From the NCBI GenBank assembly GCA_017462915.1, contig JAFTQG010000018.1, positions 1 to 64,000 of the forward strand: a DNA stretch of 64,000 bases. Reading direction: 5' to 3'. This document shows, one piece after another, positions 35,396-43,186 of the stretch (position 1 is its first letter; each line of letters begins with the position of its first letter). This DNA comes from Prevotella sp. (lineage in GTDB: Bacteria; Bacteroidota; Bacteroidia; Bacteroidales; Bacteroidaceae). Made by a program: the position numbers and the translations under genes. The notes under the pieces are model-generated. The model searched no databases and was not told the origin of the DNA. It worked only from the letters and a program-made list of their open reading frames with translations.

Positions 35396-36076
35396 TCACG
35401 GCTTCATCTCCGGGACTTTCAGCGGGCAGCCCGAGACGCAGCGGCCGCACTTGAGGCAGTCGGGATGCAGGAATCCGTCTCCGTCGTTCCTGCTCTCATA
35501 GGGCTTCAGCTGCATGGGGCATACTGCGGAGCAGAGCTTGCAGCGGGTTGTGCATCTCTCGCCTACATATATGCGCCGGTAGTTTTCGGGAAGACGGCCG
35601 CGGCGCGGCGTCACCCACGACGACAGTGTCCCCATGGGGCAGAACGAACACCATGTGCGTGGCGCGAAGATGAAAGAGAGTGTCACGCCGACGACGGTGG
35701 TGACAAGGATGATGGTCCAGAACACACGTCCCATGGCGTCCCAGTCTCCCCATGCCCGGTACATCTGTATGCCGAACATCGTGAAGATGAACATCACCAT
35801 GAATGTGCGGAAACCTCTTGTGCGCACAAATGCCGGGATGGGTCTGTGGGGCGAGTACCTGCTCAGTACCTTGTCGTAGAGGCTTCCCCTCGGGCAGGCG
35901 TTGCCGCACCACCAGCGTCCCTTGCGCACGGCGAACGCGACAGGGGCTATCATGCAGACCACGGCAAGGAAGCCTATTACGGGGTAGAAGTAGCCGACGA
36001 CAAGATATGCCAGCAGAATCCAGTACAGAGGGAATCCCTTTTTGGGGACAGAACGGAAGAATTGTTTGCGTGCCAT
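35396..36076 (-). CDS. 4Fe-4S ferredoxin-like membrane protein (NapH/RsxB-like)
   Basis: 226 residues from ATG 36076. Four membrane segments (FPLYWILLAYLVVGYFYPVIGFLAVVCMIAPVAFAV; FMVMFIFTMFGIQMY; VFWTIILVTTVVGVTLSFIF) with cysteine pairs CGNACPRG and CSFCPMG facing one side, then two clusters typical of 4Fe-4S ferredoxins: CTTRCKLCSAVCP and CLKCGRCVSGCP. The order matches NapH/MauN-type electron carriers. The partner is not in the window. The promoter at 36103-36134 gives a leader of about 20 nt. Confidence 0.85.
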   Translation of the reverse strand: MARKQFFRSVPKKGFPLYWILLAYLVVGYFYPVIGFLAVVCMIAPVAFAVRKGRWWCGNACPRGSLYDKVLSRYSPHRPIPAFVRTRGFRTFMVMFIFTMFGIQMYRAWGDWDAMGRVFWTIILVTTVVGVTLSFIFAPRTWCSFCPMGTLSSWVTPRRGRLPENYRRIYVGERCTTRCKLCSAVCPMQLKPYESRNDGDGFLHPDCLKCGRCVSGCPLKVPEMKP

Positions 36077-36102
36077 ACGTTTTTTCTTTTCTTTATTGGC
36101 TG

Positions 36103-36134
36103 CAAAGTTATAAAATTCAGGCCATATATACAAA
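36103..36134 (-). promoter_or_regulatory. Promoter of the ferredoxin-like gene
   Basis: On the minus strand TTTG (36131-36134), 20 nt, TAACTTTG (36103-36110). Confidence 0.65.
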
Positions 36135-36170
36135 TGATGCGGCAGATGGCAACATTGATTTTATCGATTG

Positions 36171-36364
36171 ATGGCGGTTTTGTACGGTTGTGCGGTTGAT
36201 GGCGGTTATACGGTTATGCGGTTATACGGTTGATGGCGGTTATACGGTTATACGGTTGTGCGGTTAAGGTCAAGGTGGATAGCCGCAATAGCCAGAATAG
36301 CCGGAATAGAAGCAATAGGATCTATAGAGGCTATATCGGCTATTCCGGCTATCCACCAAACCAT
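36171..36364. repeat. Composite intergenic element
   Basis: G/T arm 36171-36270 (GCGGTTATAC 8- and 9-nt units), then a long 9-nt-period core 36276-36353 with palindromic halves, then a short CCACCAAACC arm. Confidence 0.8.
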
Positions 36365-36489
36365 CGATACAGCATCTGTAGCCTCTATGAAGACAATGGC
36401 TGCCATTGTCATAATAGCCGCTTGACAACTGCCGACTTGACGAAAACATCGGAAATTCAGTGAAAATTGTATTTTGTCGCGGAAAACCC

Positions 36490-36520
36490 TTTGCAGTTTG
36501 AATAATAAGTTATAATTTTG
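36490..36520 (+). promoter_or_regulatory. Promoter of the methyltransferase unit
   Basis: TTTG (36490-36493), 19 nt, TAATTTTG (36513-36520). Start near 36527. The 225-nt leader contains the hairpin CGGCGT/ACGCCG (36588-36602) and two GGACGCAC direct repeats (36533 and 36564 region). Confidence 0.7.
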
Positions 36521-36606
36521 TTGAGGAAAACAGGACGCACGCCGCATCTCGCCGCAAGGGTAGGGACGCACCGCGGCACCTGCTTAGGCGGCGTGAGACG
36601 CCGATA

Positions 36607-36749
36607 GGTTGTTTAGTCGTTTGGTTGTTAGCCTTCTATATCGGCTATTCCGGCTATATCGGCTATCACTCATAACTCATAACTCATAACTCACAACTCA
36701 CAACTCATAACTCACAACTCATAACTCACAACTCATAACTCACAACCCC
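36607..36749. repeat. Composite element with a CTCATAA array
   Basis: Short G/T arm (36608-36630), 9-nt core 36634-36667, then a 7-nt-period array ACTCATA/ACTCACA (36668-36746) in place of the usual CCAAACCA arm. It ends at the methyltransferase start codon. Confidence 0.8.
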
Positions 36750-36752
36750 AAA

Positions 36753-37679
36753 ATGCAAAGGGCGACAAGAAACAAGACTCTGACCGTGTCGGAGCAGGAG
36801 ATACCTCTGCTGGAGAGCCACATCAGCTCTGCAGAGGAACTGGCGCATGGCTTCCGTGACGACATGATTGTCAACGGAGACCTGCAAGACTGCCTTGACA
36901 GTCTGCCGGACGGACATTTCGACCTCATCATCGTCGACCCTCCATACAATCTCGACAAGAACTTCCACGGCCGCCGCTTCGCGGCAATGAAGAGCGGCGA
37001 CTACGAGGAGTATCTGCGCAGCTGGTTCCGCAGGCTGTGCGACAAGCTCCGTCCCGACGGCTCCCTGTACATGTGCGGCGACTGGCGATGCTCCTCGTCC
37101 ATGCAACGGGTCATAGAGGAGCGGCTCACCGTCATGAACAGGATAACATGGCAGCGGGAGAAGGGACGCGGCGCAAGGGCCAACTGGAAGAACGGGATGG
37201 AGGATATCTGGTTTGCCGTGAAAGACCCCGGAAACTACTGCTTCGACATCGAATCAGTCAAGCTCCGCCGCCGTGTGCTCGCCCCTTACAAGGCAGACGG
37301 AAAGCCGAAGGACTGGGAGGAGACAGCCTCGGGAAAGTTCAGGACCACCTGCCCCTCAAATTTCTGGGACGACATAAGCGTCCCCTTCTGGTCCATGCCC
37401 GAGAATACCGACCATCCTACACAGAAGCCCGAGAAGCTATATGCCAAGTTGATACTCGCCTCCTCAAGGCCCGGAGGCAGGATACTCGACCCGTTCATGG
37501 GGAGCGGCACCGCCGCTGTCGTGGCGCGGAAGCTCGGCCGCCGTTTCTGCGGCATAGAGATAAACAGGGAATACTGCCTGTGGGCGGCGAAGCGCCTTGA
37601 GGCAGCCGACACCGACAAGACGATACAGGGCTACGCCGGCGGTGTATTCTGGGAACGCAACTCCACGCGCAGGATGTAG
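36753..37679 (+). CDS. Orphan DNA methyltransferase, beta class
   Basis: 308 residues. Motif IV (FDLIIVDPPYNLDKNF, near residue 55) precedes motif I (RILDPFMGSGTAAVVARKLGRRFCGIEI, near residue 245), the beta-class order of CcrM-like adenine or N4-cytosine methyltransferases. DPPY favours N6-adenine. The HPTQKPEKLYAKLI segment before motif I is typical of type II/III solitary enzymes. No restriction nuclease or specificity gene lies nearby, so a regulatory or host-protective orphan is more likely. The stop is followed by another repeat element. Confidence 0.85.
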   Translation: MQRATRNKTLTVSEQEIPLLESHISSAEELAHGFRDDMIVNGDLQDCLDSLPDGHFDLIIVDPPYNLDKNFHGRRFAAMKSGDYEEYLRSWFRRLCDKLRPDGSLYMCGDWRCSSSMQRVIEERLTVMNRITWQREKGRGARANWKNGMEDIWFAVKDPGNYCFDIESVKLRRRVLAPYKADGKPKDWEETASGKFRTTCPSNFWDDISVPFWSMPENTDHPTQKPEKLYAKLILASSRPGGRILDPFMGSGTAAVVARKLGRRFCGIEINREYCLWAAKRLEAADTDKTIQGYAGGVFWERNSTRRM

Positions 37680-37680
37680 T

Positions 37681-37762
37681 GTGCGGTTTGGTGCGGTTAT
37701 GCGGTTGTTCGGTTTTACGGTGATAGCCTGAATAGCCGATATAGCTTGAATAGAAAATATAC
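37681..37762. repeat. Composite intergenic element, short
   Basis: G/T arm 37681-37717 (GTGCGGTTATGCGG units) followed by 9-nt core 37719-37758. No C/A arm. Confidence 0.75.
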
Positions 37763-37810
37763 GGTCATGTTTTTTTTCTGATATTTTTAGGATAATCGGG
37801 AAAATATCAG

Positions 37811-37818
37811 TACTTTTG
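37811..37818 (+). promoter_or_regulatory. -7 box of miaB
   Basis: TACTTTTG fits TAnnTTTG; the -33 region (TTTTTAGG) is weak. Start near 37825, about 37 nt before the ATG. Confidence 0.5.
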
Positions 37819-37861
37819 CAGACGTTTCACGAACTTATTTCCAAAACTTATAGAACAAAGT

Positions 37862-39211
37862 ATGAAGAAATTGTTTATCGAGACCTACGGTTGCCAGATG
37901 AATGTGGCAGACTCGGAGGTCGTCGCCAGCGTGATGGGCATGGCTGGCTATGAATTGTGTGAGTCGGCGGAGGACGCCGACGCTGTGTTCCTTAACACCT
38001 GCTCTGTCAGGGAGAATGCGGAGAACAAGGTGCTCCACCGCCTTGACACCTTATATAATATGTACAGGAACAAGGGGAGGAAGGTCATTCTCGGTGTGCT
38101 CGGCTGTATGGCGGAGCGTATGAAGGCGGAGCTGATAGAGAAGCATCATGCCAGTCTTGTGGCAGGGCCTGACTCTTATCTCAGTCTTCCTGACCTCATA
38201 GCGCAGTGTGAACTGGGACACACGGCGATAGACACGGAGCTCTCCACGACGGAGACGTACAAGGATATCCTGCCGCAGCGCAGCCGCGGACAGCGTCTGT
38301 CGGGCTTCGTGAGCATCATGCGCGGCTGCAACAACTTCTGCCACTACTGCATAGTGCCTTACACGAGGGGCAGGGAGAGGAGCCGCGAGGTGGAGTCGAT
38401 ACTCAACGAGTGTCGTGACCTTCAGGAGCGCGGCTTCAAGGAGCTGACGCTCCTCGGGCAGAACGTGAACTCCTACTGTGCGGAGCAGGACGGCAGGGTG
38501 GTGGCTTTCCCGCAGCTTCTTGCCATGGTGGCCGAGGCTGTCCCGGGGATGCGTGTGCGCTTCACCACGTCTCACCCTAAGGACATGAGCGACGAGACGC
38601 TGGAGGTCGTGGCAAGGTATTCTAATGTCTGCAAGCATATCCATCTGCCTGTGCAGTCGGGTTCGGACAAGATACTGAAGCTCATGAACCGCAAGTACAC
38701 GCGTGAGTGGTATCTCGACAGGGTGAATGCCATCAGGCGCATAGTGCCGGAGTGTTCCATCACGACGGATATCTTCGTTGGCTATCACGACGAGATGGAG
38801 GAGGACCACCGCCAGAGCCTGTCGCTCATGAGGGAGGTGGGCTATGATTCTGCCTTCATGTTCAAGTATTCGGAGCGTCCGGGGACATACGCGAGCAAGC
38901 ATCTCCCTGACAATGTCGCGGAGGAGGAGAAGATAAGGCGTCTTAACGAGATGATACGCTTGCAGACGGAGATTTCCGCCGAGCAGTACCGCAAGGATGT
39001 CGGCAAGACCTTCGAGGTGCTTATTGAGGGCTACAGCAAGCGTTCTCGCGAGCAGCTTTGTGGCCGCACGTCGCAGAACAAGATGGTTGTCTTCGACCGT
39101 ATATATAAAAACGCCGAAGGCAAGGAGATAACCTTGCACTCCGGCGAGTATGTCAATGTGCGTATAACCGACTCTTCAAGCGCTACGCTGAAAGGGGTTT
39201 TGGTGGTTTAG
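37862..39211 (+). CDS. miaB: tRNA-i6A37 methylthiotransferase MiaB
   Basis: 449 residues. UPF0004 domain with TYGCQMNVADSE and NTCSVRENA, radical SAM domain with CNNFCHYCIVPYTRGRERSR (CxxxCxxC binding 4Fe-4S), and a C-terminal TRAM domain (EVLIEGYSKRSREQLCGRT). It adds a methylthio group to isopentenyladenosine 37 of tRNAs. The last codons and stop lie in the first repeat of the following intergenic element (GGTTTTGGTGGTTTAG), so the C terminus VLVV comes from repeat sequence. Confidence 0.95.
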   Translation: MKKLFIETYGCQMNVADSEVVASVMGMAGYELCESAEDADAVFLNTCSVRENAENKVLHRLDTLYNMYRNKGRKVILGVLGCMAERMKAELIEKHHASLVAGPDSYLSLPDLIAQCELGHTAIDTELSTTETYKDILPQRSRGQRLSGFVSIMRGCNNFCHYCIVPYTRGRERSREVESILNECRDLQERGFKELTLLGQNVNSYCAEQDGRVVAFPQLLAMVAEAVPGMRVRFTTSHPKDMSDETLEVVARYSNVCKHIHLPVQSGSDKILKLMNRKYTREWYLDRVNAIRRIVPECSITTDIFVGYHDEMEEDHRQSLSLMREVGYDSAFMFKYSERPGTYASKHLPDNVAEEEKIRRLNEMIRLQTEISAEQYRKDVGKTFEVLIEGYSKRSREQLCGRTSQNKMVVFDRIYKNAEGKEITLHSGEYVNVRITDSSSATLKGVLVV

Positions 39212-39386
39212 TGGTTTGGTCGTTTGGTGGTTTAGTCGTTTAGTGGTTTAGTGGTTTAGTGGTTTGGTGGTTGCAGGTTATAGCCGATATAGCCAGAATA
39301 GCCGAAATAGACTAATAACTAAATAACTAAACGACTAAACCACTAAACGACCAAACGACCAAACGACCAAACAACCAAACAACCAA
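39197..39386. repeat. Composite intergenic element starting inside miaB
   Basis: G/T arm 39194-39273 (GGTTTAGT and GGTTTGGT 8-nt units, including the miaB stop), core 39278-39311, C/A arm 39318-39386. The next gene, converging, takes its stop codon TAG from the far arm. Confidence 0.85.
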
Positions 39387-40115
39387 CTACTTCTTCGCTT
39401 CCTCCTGGCATTTCATCAGTGCCTCGAGGAAGCTTTTCTTTCCGCACAGGCGGGCGAAGCCTGCTCCTGCGCAGTGTCTTGCCGCCTCTACATCGCTCTG
39501 ATAGTGGAAGCCGACGATTGTGCGGCTGTCGCCAAGCTCATGGCCTATGCGCATGATTTCCGTTCCTGCCTCGGGGAATACCGCTGTGAGAAGCATTGCC
39601 GCTGCCCAGGCACGGACAGTATGTCCTGAAGGGTAGGATGTGTAGTCGGTAGGATACTCGTCTTCAGGGATGGGAGTGCCCTCCTTGAAATGCTGGTATG
39701 GACGATGGCGTGCGAAAGTGTTCTTGGCGTGCTGTATTCCGCCGCGGACATCCTGCAACACACCTCTCAGTGTCTTTGCGAGGACAGGGTATTTCTCCTC
39801 CGTAAGTTCCTTGCCCACAGCCGGTGAGAAGCGTTTGAAATAGTAAGGTATGGAGGTGTTGACATCCATCACGGCAGTATCTCCGCGTGCTGTGAGGCGC
39901 AGCCGTTTGCCGCGCTCGTAGACGAGGCTGTCGTTTATGAATGCCTCTGTGCCTGTCTCCGGCGGTGCCGGGAGATAGTAGAGGGCGTCGGGCATGTGGT
40001 CGCCTTCTTCCATGAATGTCACGCCGTATCCGTAGGCTTTCTTTGTATTGTTGTCCTGCGCCAGGCTTGGCATGGCGAGGAGAAGGAGGGATATTATAAG
40101 ATAAGGTAGTTTCAT
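39387..40115 (-). CDS. Phosphatase, PAP2 family (acid phosphatase type)
   Basis: 242 residues, signal peptide MKLPYLIISLLLLAMPSLAQ. The three PAP2 motifs are present: KNTFARHRPYQHFKEG, SYPSGHTVRAWA and GDSRTIVGFHYQSDVEAAR. This order (class A bacterial acid phosphatase) gives a periplasmic phosphomonoesterase. The stop TAG lies in the repeat arm (GTAGTTGG). Confidence 0.88.
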   Translation of the reverse strand: MKLPYLIISLLLLAMPSLAQDNNTKKAYGYGVTFMEEGDHMPDALYYLPAPPETGTEAFINDSLVYERGKRLRLTARGDTAVMDVNTSIPYYFKRFSPAVGKELTEEKYPVLAKTLRGVLQDVRGGIQHAKNTFARHRPYQHFKEGTPIPEDEYPTDYTSYPSGHTVRAWAAAMLLTAVFPEAGTEIMRIGHELGDSRTIVGFHYQSDVEAARHCAGAGFARLCGKKSFLEALMKCQEEAKK

Positions 40116-40357
40116 TTTGGTGGTTTGGTTGTTTGGTGGTTTAGTGGTTTGGTTGTTTGGTTGTTTGGTTGTTTGGTGGTTTGGTTGTTTGGTGGTTTGG
40201 TGATTTGAGCTTCGCTCGAAGTCCCTTCCGCTCGGCAGAGCTCAAGCAAGCTTGGCTCTGCTCTCGCTTAAACGGGACTTTGGTGGTTTGGAGATAGCCG
40301 GAATAGCCGATATAGTCGGAATAGATGACTATCAACCAAACGACCAAACAACTATAT
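40116..40357. repeat. Composite element with inserted hairpin
   Basis: G/T arm 40116-40205 (GGTTTGGT and GTTTGGTT units), then a 65-nt insert (40206-40278) with nested stems AAGTCCC/GGGACTT and GCAGAGC/GCTCTGC, then 9-nt core 40292-40330 and a short C/A arm 40335-40352. Confidence 0.8.
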
Positions 40358-41743
40358 GCTGCTCTTTATAAGATTCATGAGTTTCTCCACAGCCTCTTCG
40401 GCAGGGATATTCTTCTGCACACATTCCTTCTGCTTGTAGAGGGAGACGCGTCCAGGACCTGCTCCGACATATCCGAAGTCGGCATCGGCCATTTCGCCCG
40501 GACCGTTGACGATGCATCCCATTATACCTATCTTCAGGGTCTTGAAGCGCACGTCGTGCTCCGCCTCGCTCATGACAGCTGCTTTGATGCGTGCTATTGT
40601 CGACTGGAGGTCGTACAGCGTGCGGCCGCAGCCCGGGCAGGAGATGAACTCCGGTTTTGTGAACCTTACTCTCGCCGCCTGCAATATGCTGTCGGCAAGA
40701 GCCTTGAGGTCGGTGTCAAGGGTCTCGGAGATGTTCTCTATGACAAGGTCTTTCGCCTTGCCGTCTATGAGGAGCGCGCCTGCCGACATTGCCGCTTTAA
40801 GCTGAAGGTCTTCGAGAAGATCCTCATGGAATGTCAGATGCAGAGTGCCGTCGGAGATGATGGCATTCTCCCTTTTCTCAGCACACTCATTGACAGCGGC
40901 AACAAGTTTCATGGCGACAGGAATTTCATATTCAGGTTCTTCGGAGAGGCTTACGCGGATAGTGTCGCCGATGCCCTCCGTGAGGAGTGCTCCGATGCCC
41001 ACGGCAGACTTTATCCTGCCGTCCTCGCCCTCGCCGGCTTCGGTGACGCCGAGATGCAGGGGATAGTGCATGTCTTCCTTGTCCATGGCCTCGACGAGGA
41101 GGCGCACGCTCTGTACCATGACGACGGTGTTGGACGCCTTGATGGAGATGACGACATCATCGAAATGCTCCCGGCGGCATATTCTCAGGAACTCCATGCA
41201 CGACTCCACGATGCCTGCCGGAGTATCGCCGTAGCGCGACATGATGCGGTCGGACAGCGAACCGTGGTTTACGCCTATGCGCACGGCGGTATGGTGGTCG
41301 CGGCAGATATTGAGAAACGGCACTAACCGCTGCTCTATCTTCCTGAGTTCCGCGGCATACTCCTCGTCGGTATACTCCAGTTGCTTGAAGGTTCTTGCCG
41401 GGTCAACATAGTTTCCGGGGTTTATGCGCACCTTCTCGCAGTACAGTGCCGCCGTGTCGGCGACATTGGCATTGAAATGCACGTCGGCGACGAGCGGTGT
41501 CGTGATGCCGTCCGCCTTGAGAGCCTTGGAGATATTGCGCATGTTCTCCGCCTCGCGGACGCCCTGTGTCGTCATGCGCACCAGTTCTCCGCCAGCAGAG
41601 ATTATCCTTTTCGCCTGTTCCACGCAGGCCGTGGTGTCATTGGTGTTGACGGTCGTCATCGACTGCACACGGATAGGATTGTCTCCTCCTATGGCAGTGG
41701 TGCCGACATGTGTCACGCTGGTCTTTCTTCTTTCCATGCTCAC
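40352..41743 (-). CDS. ispG: 4-hydroxy-3-methylbut-2-enyl diphosphate synthase
   Basis: 463 residues. TIM-barrel part with IGGDNPIRVQSMTTVNTNDT, LVADVHFNANVA, RINPGN, VRIGVNHGSLS, HLGVTEAGEGEDGRIKSAVGIG and GDTIRVSLSEEP; C-terminal 4Fe-4S part with FISCPGCGRTLYDL and IMGCIVNGPGEMADADFGYVG. It makes HMBPP from MEcPP in the MEP isoprenoid pathway. Between EPEYEIPVAMKLV and EFISCPG only about 85 residues lie, whereas many Bacteroidota enzymes carry an insertion near 250; Escherichia has about 13. The insertion looks reduced. The stop TAG is in the repeat arm (ATAGTTG). purE lies 3 nt upstream. Confidence 0.92.
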   Translation of the reverse strand: MSMERRKTSVTHVGTTAIGGDNPIRVQSMTTVNTNDTTACVEQAKRIISAGGELVRMTTQGVREAENMRNISKALKADGITTPLVADVHFNANVADTAALYCEKVRINPGNYVDPARTFKQLEYTDEEYAAELRKIEQRLVPFLNICRDHHTAVRIGVNHGSLSDRIMSRYGDTPAGIVESCMEFLRICRREHFDDVVISIKASNTVVMVQSVRLLVEAMDKEDMHYPLHLGVTEAGEGEDGRIKSAVGIGALLTEGIGDTIRVSLSEEPEYEIPVAMKLVAAVNECAEKRENAIISDGTLHLTFHEDLLEDLQLKAAMSAGALLIDGKAKDLVIENISETLDTDLKALADSILQAARVRFTKPEFISCPGCGRTLYDLQSTIARIKAAVMSEAEHDVRFKTLKIGIMGCIVNGPGEMADADFGYVGAGPGRVSLYKQKECVQKNIPAEEAVEKLMNLIKSSI

Positions 41744-41746
41744 GTG

Positions 41747-42256
41747 TCAGTTTGTCTTGTATGTGTACTTCACTTCCGCGAGGTCGCGGTTTGCCTTCTC
41801 TATCTTCTCGCACAGCGAAGCCTTGTATGCCGCGAGCCTTTCAGCCACGGCGCTGTCTGTGAGGGCTATCATCTCCATGGCAAGGATAGCGGCGTTGAGA
41901 GAGGCATTGACGCCTACTGTGGCGACAGGGATGCCCGGCGGCATCTGGATGATGGAGTAGAGGGCGTCGACACCGTCGAGGACACTGCCCTTGATAGGTA
42001 CGCCGATGACAGGGAGTGTGGTGGACGCTGCTATGACTCCAGGCAGTGCGGCGGCCATTCCGGCGGCGGCGATGATTACTTTTATGCCGCGTGCGGCAGT
42101 GTTCTTCGCAAATTCTTCCACTGCATCGGGAGTGCGGTGTGCTGAAAGTGCATTGACTTCAAATGGTATCTGCTGCTCGTCAAGAAACTTCAGAGCTTTT
42201 TCCATTACCGGCAGGTCGCTTGTGCTGCCCATGATGATTGATACTGAGGGATTCAT
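41747..42256 (-). CDS. purE: N5-carboxyaminoimidazole ribonucleotide mutase
   Basis: 169 residues. Class I PurE: SIIMGSTSDLPVMEKALKFL, ALSAHRTPDAVEEFAKN, AAAGMAAALPGVIAASTTLPVIGVPI and MPPGIPVATVGVNASLNAAILAMEMIAL. It converts N5-CAIR to CAIR in purine synthesis. It ends 3 nt before ispG, so both are likely co-transcribed. Confidence 0.95.
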   Translation of the reverse strand: MNPSVSIIMGSTSDLPVMEKALKFLDEQQIPFEVNALSAHRTPDAVEEFAKNTAARGIKVIIAAAGMAAALPGVIAASTTLPVIGVPIKGSVLDGVDALYSIIQMPPGIPVATVGVNASLNAAILAMEMIALTDSAVAERLAAYKASLCEKIEKANRDLAEVKYTYKTN

Positions 42257-42377
42257 GTTGGTGGTTTGGTGGTTTAGTGGTTTGGTTGATTAGTGGTTTG
42301 GTTATTTGGTTGATAGCCGGAATAGTCGAAATAGAGGTCTGGCAACCAAACCACTAAACGACTAAACAACCAAACCA
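42257..42377. repeat. Composite intergenic element
   Basis: G/T arm 42257-42312, short core 42313-42334, C/A arm 42342-42380. The C/A arm read on the minus strand supplies the stop codon (ATTTAGTGG) of the PAP2-like gene. Confidence 0.85.
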
Positions 42378-42995
42378 CTAAATGATTATTACTGTGATGA
42401 ATGTCGTGAAGAATCCTACGATGAAGCCTGTGCATATCTCCGAGAGGGTATGCAGGCGCAGCAGCATACGTGCCGTGCCGAGGACTCCGGCGATTATTAT
42501 CAGTGTCGAGAGCCACCATATGGCGTTGAAGCCGAATATGAACGAGAAGGCCGCGACACCGCCTGTCATTCCTCCTATCGCCGCCATGTGTGTGGAGACC
42601 TTCAGCCAGTTGTTGAGCAGGGCGCAGACGATCTGCACGAAGAGTGCCGCCACGATGATGGCCGACATGAAATGCGGGAAGTGCAGCCATTTCATCGTAT
42701 GGTAGCAGGCGAGGTATGACAGTATGGATATGATATACGGTATCATGCGCTTCTCGCGCTTGCCGAGATGGTAGAGCGACCATCCGTGGTAACGGCGGTA
42801 TGCGCGTATGAGTACCGTGGGGAGGAGTATCGTGAAGAAGTATGTGGAGACGATGACGTGCAGCTTGTACTGCCACGGCAGCAAGCTGAGGTAACTGAAC
42901 GTGAAGAGGGCTATCATGCCCACGATGGGCAGATAGAAAGGGGTGAACAGCAGTGACAGCATACGTGCCACGGGTATGAGTTTCTTCTCGGACAT
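42378..42995 (-). CDS. PAP2-like membrane protein
   Basis: 205 residues, about six membrane segments. Late motifs fit the PAP2 fold in weakened form: STHMAAIGGMTG (for SGHT) and ARMLLRLHTLSEICTGFIVG (for the third motif with His). The first motif is not clear. It may act on a lipid phosphate or be an inactive relative. Its stop lies in repeat sequence. Confidence 0.7.
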   Translation of the reverse strand: MSEKKLIPVARMLSLLFTPFYLPIVGMIALFTFSYLSLLPWQYKLHVIVSTYFFTILLPTVLIRAYRRYHGWSLYHLGKREKRMIPYIISILSYLACYHTMKWLHFPHFMSAIIVAALFVQIVCALLNNWLKVSTHMAAIGGMTGGVAAFSFIFGFNAIWWLSTLIIIAGVLGTARMLLRLHTLSEICTGFIVGFFTTFITVIII

Positions 42996-43183
42996 TTGGT
43001 TGTTTGGTTGTTCAGTTGTTTGGTTGTTTAGTGGTTTGGTTGTTTAGTGATTTGGTGGTTTAGTGATTTGGTGGTTTAGTTGTTTAGTTAATGGTGATAG
43101 CCGGAATAGCCGATATAGCAGGAATAGATGGCTGTCAACCAAACGACTAAACCACCAAACAACTAAACGACCAAACCACTACC
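42996..43183. repeat. Composite intergenic element, full length
   Basis: G/T arm 42997-43090 (GGTTGTTT and GGTTTAGT units), core 43094-43133, C/A arm 43136-43182 (CCAAACGACTAAACC units). Confidence 0.85.
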
Positions 43184-43186
43184 TCC

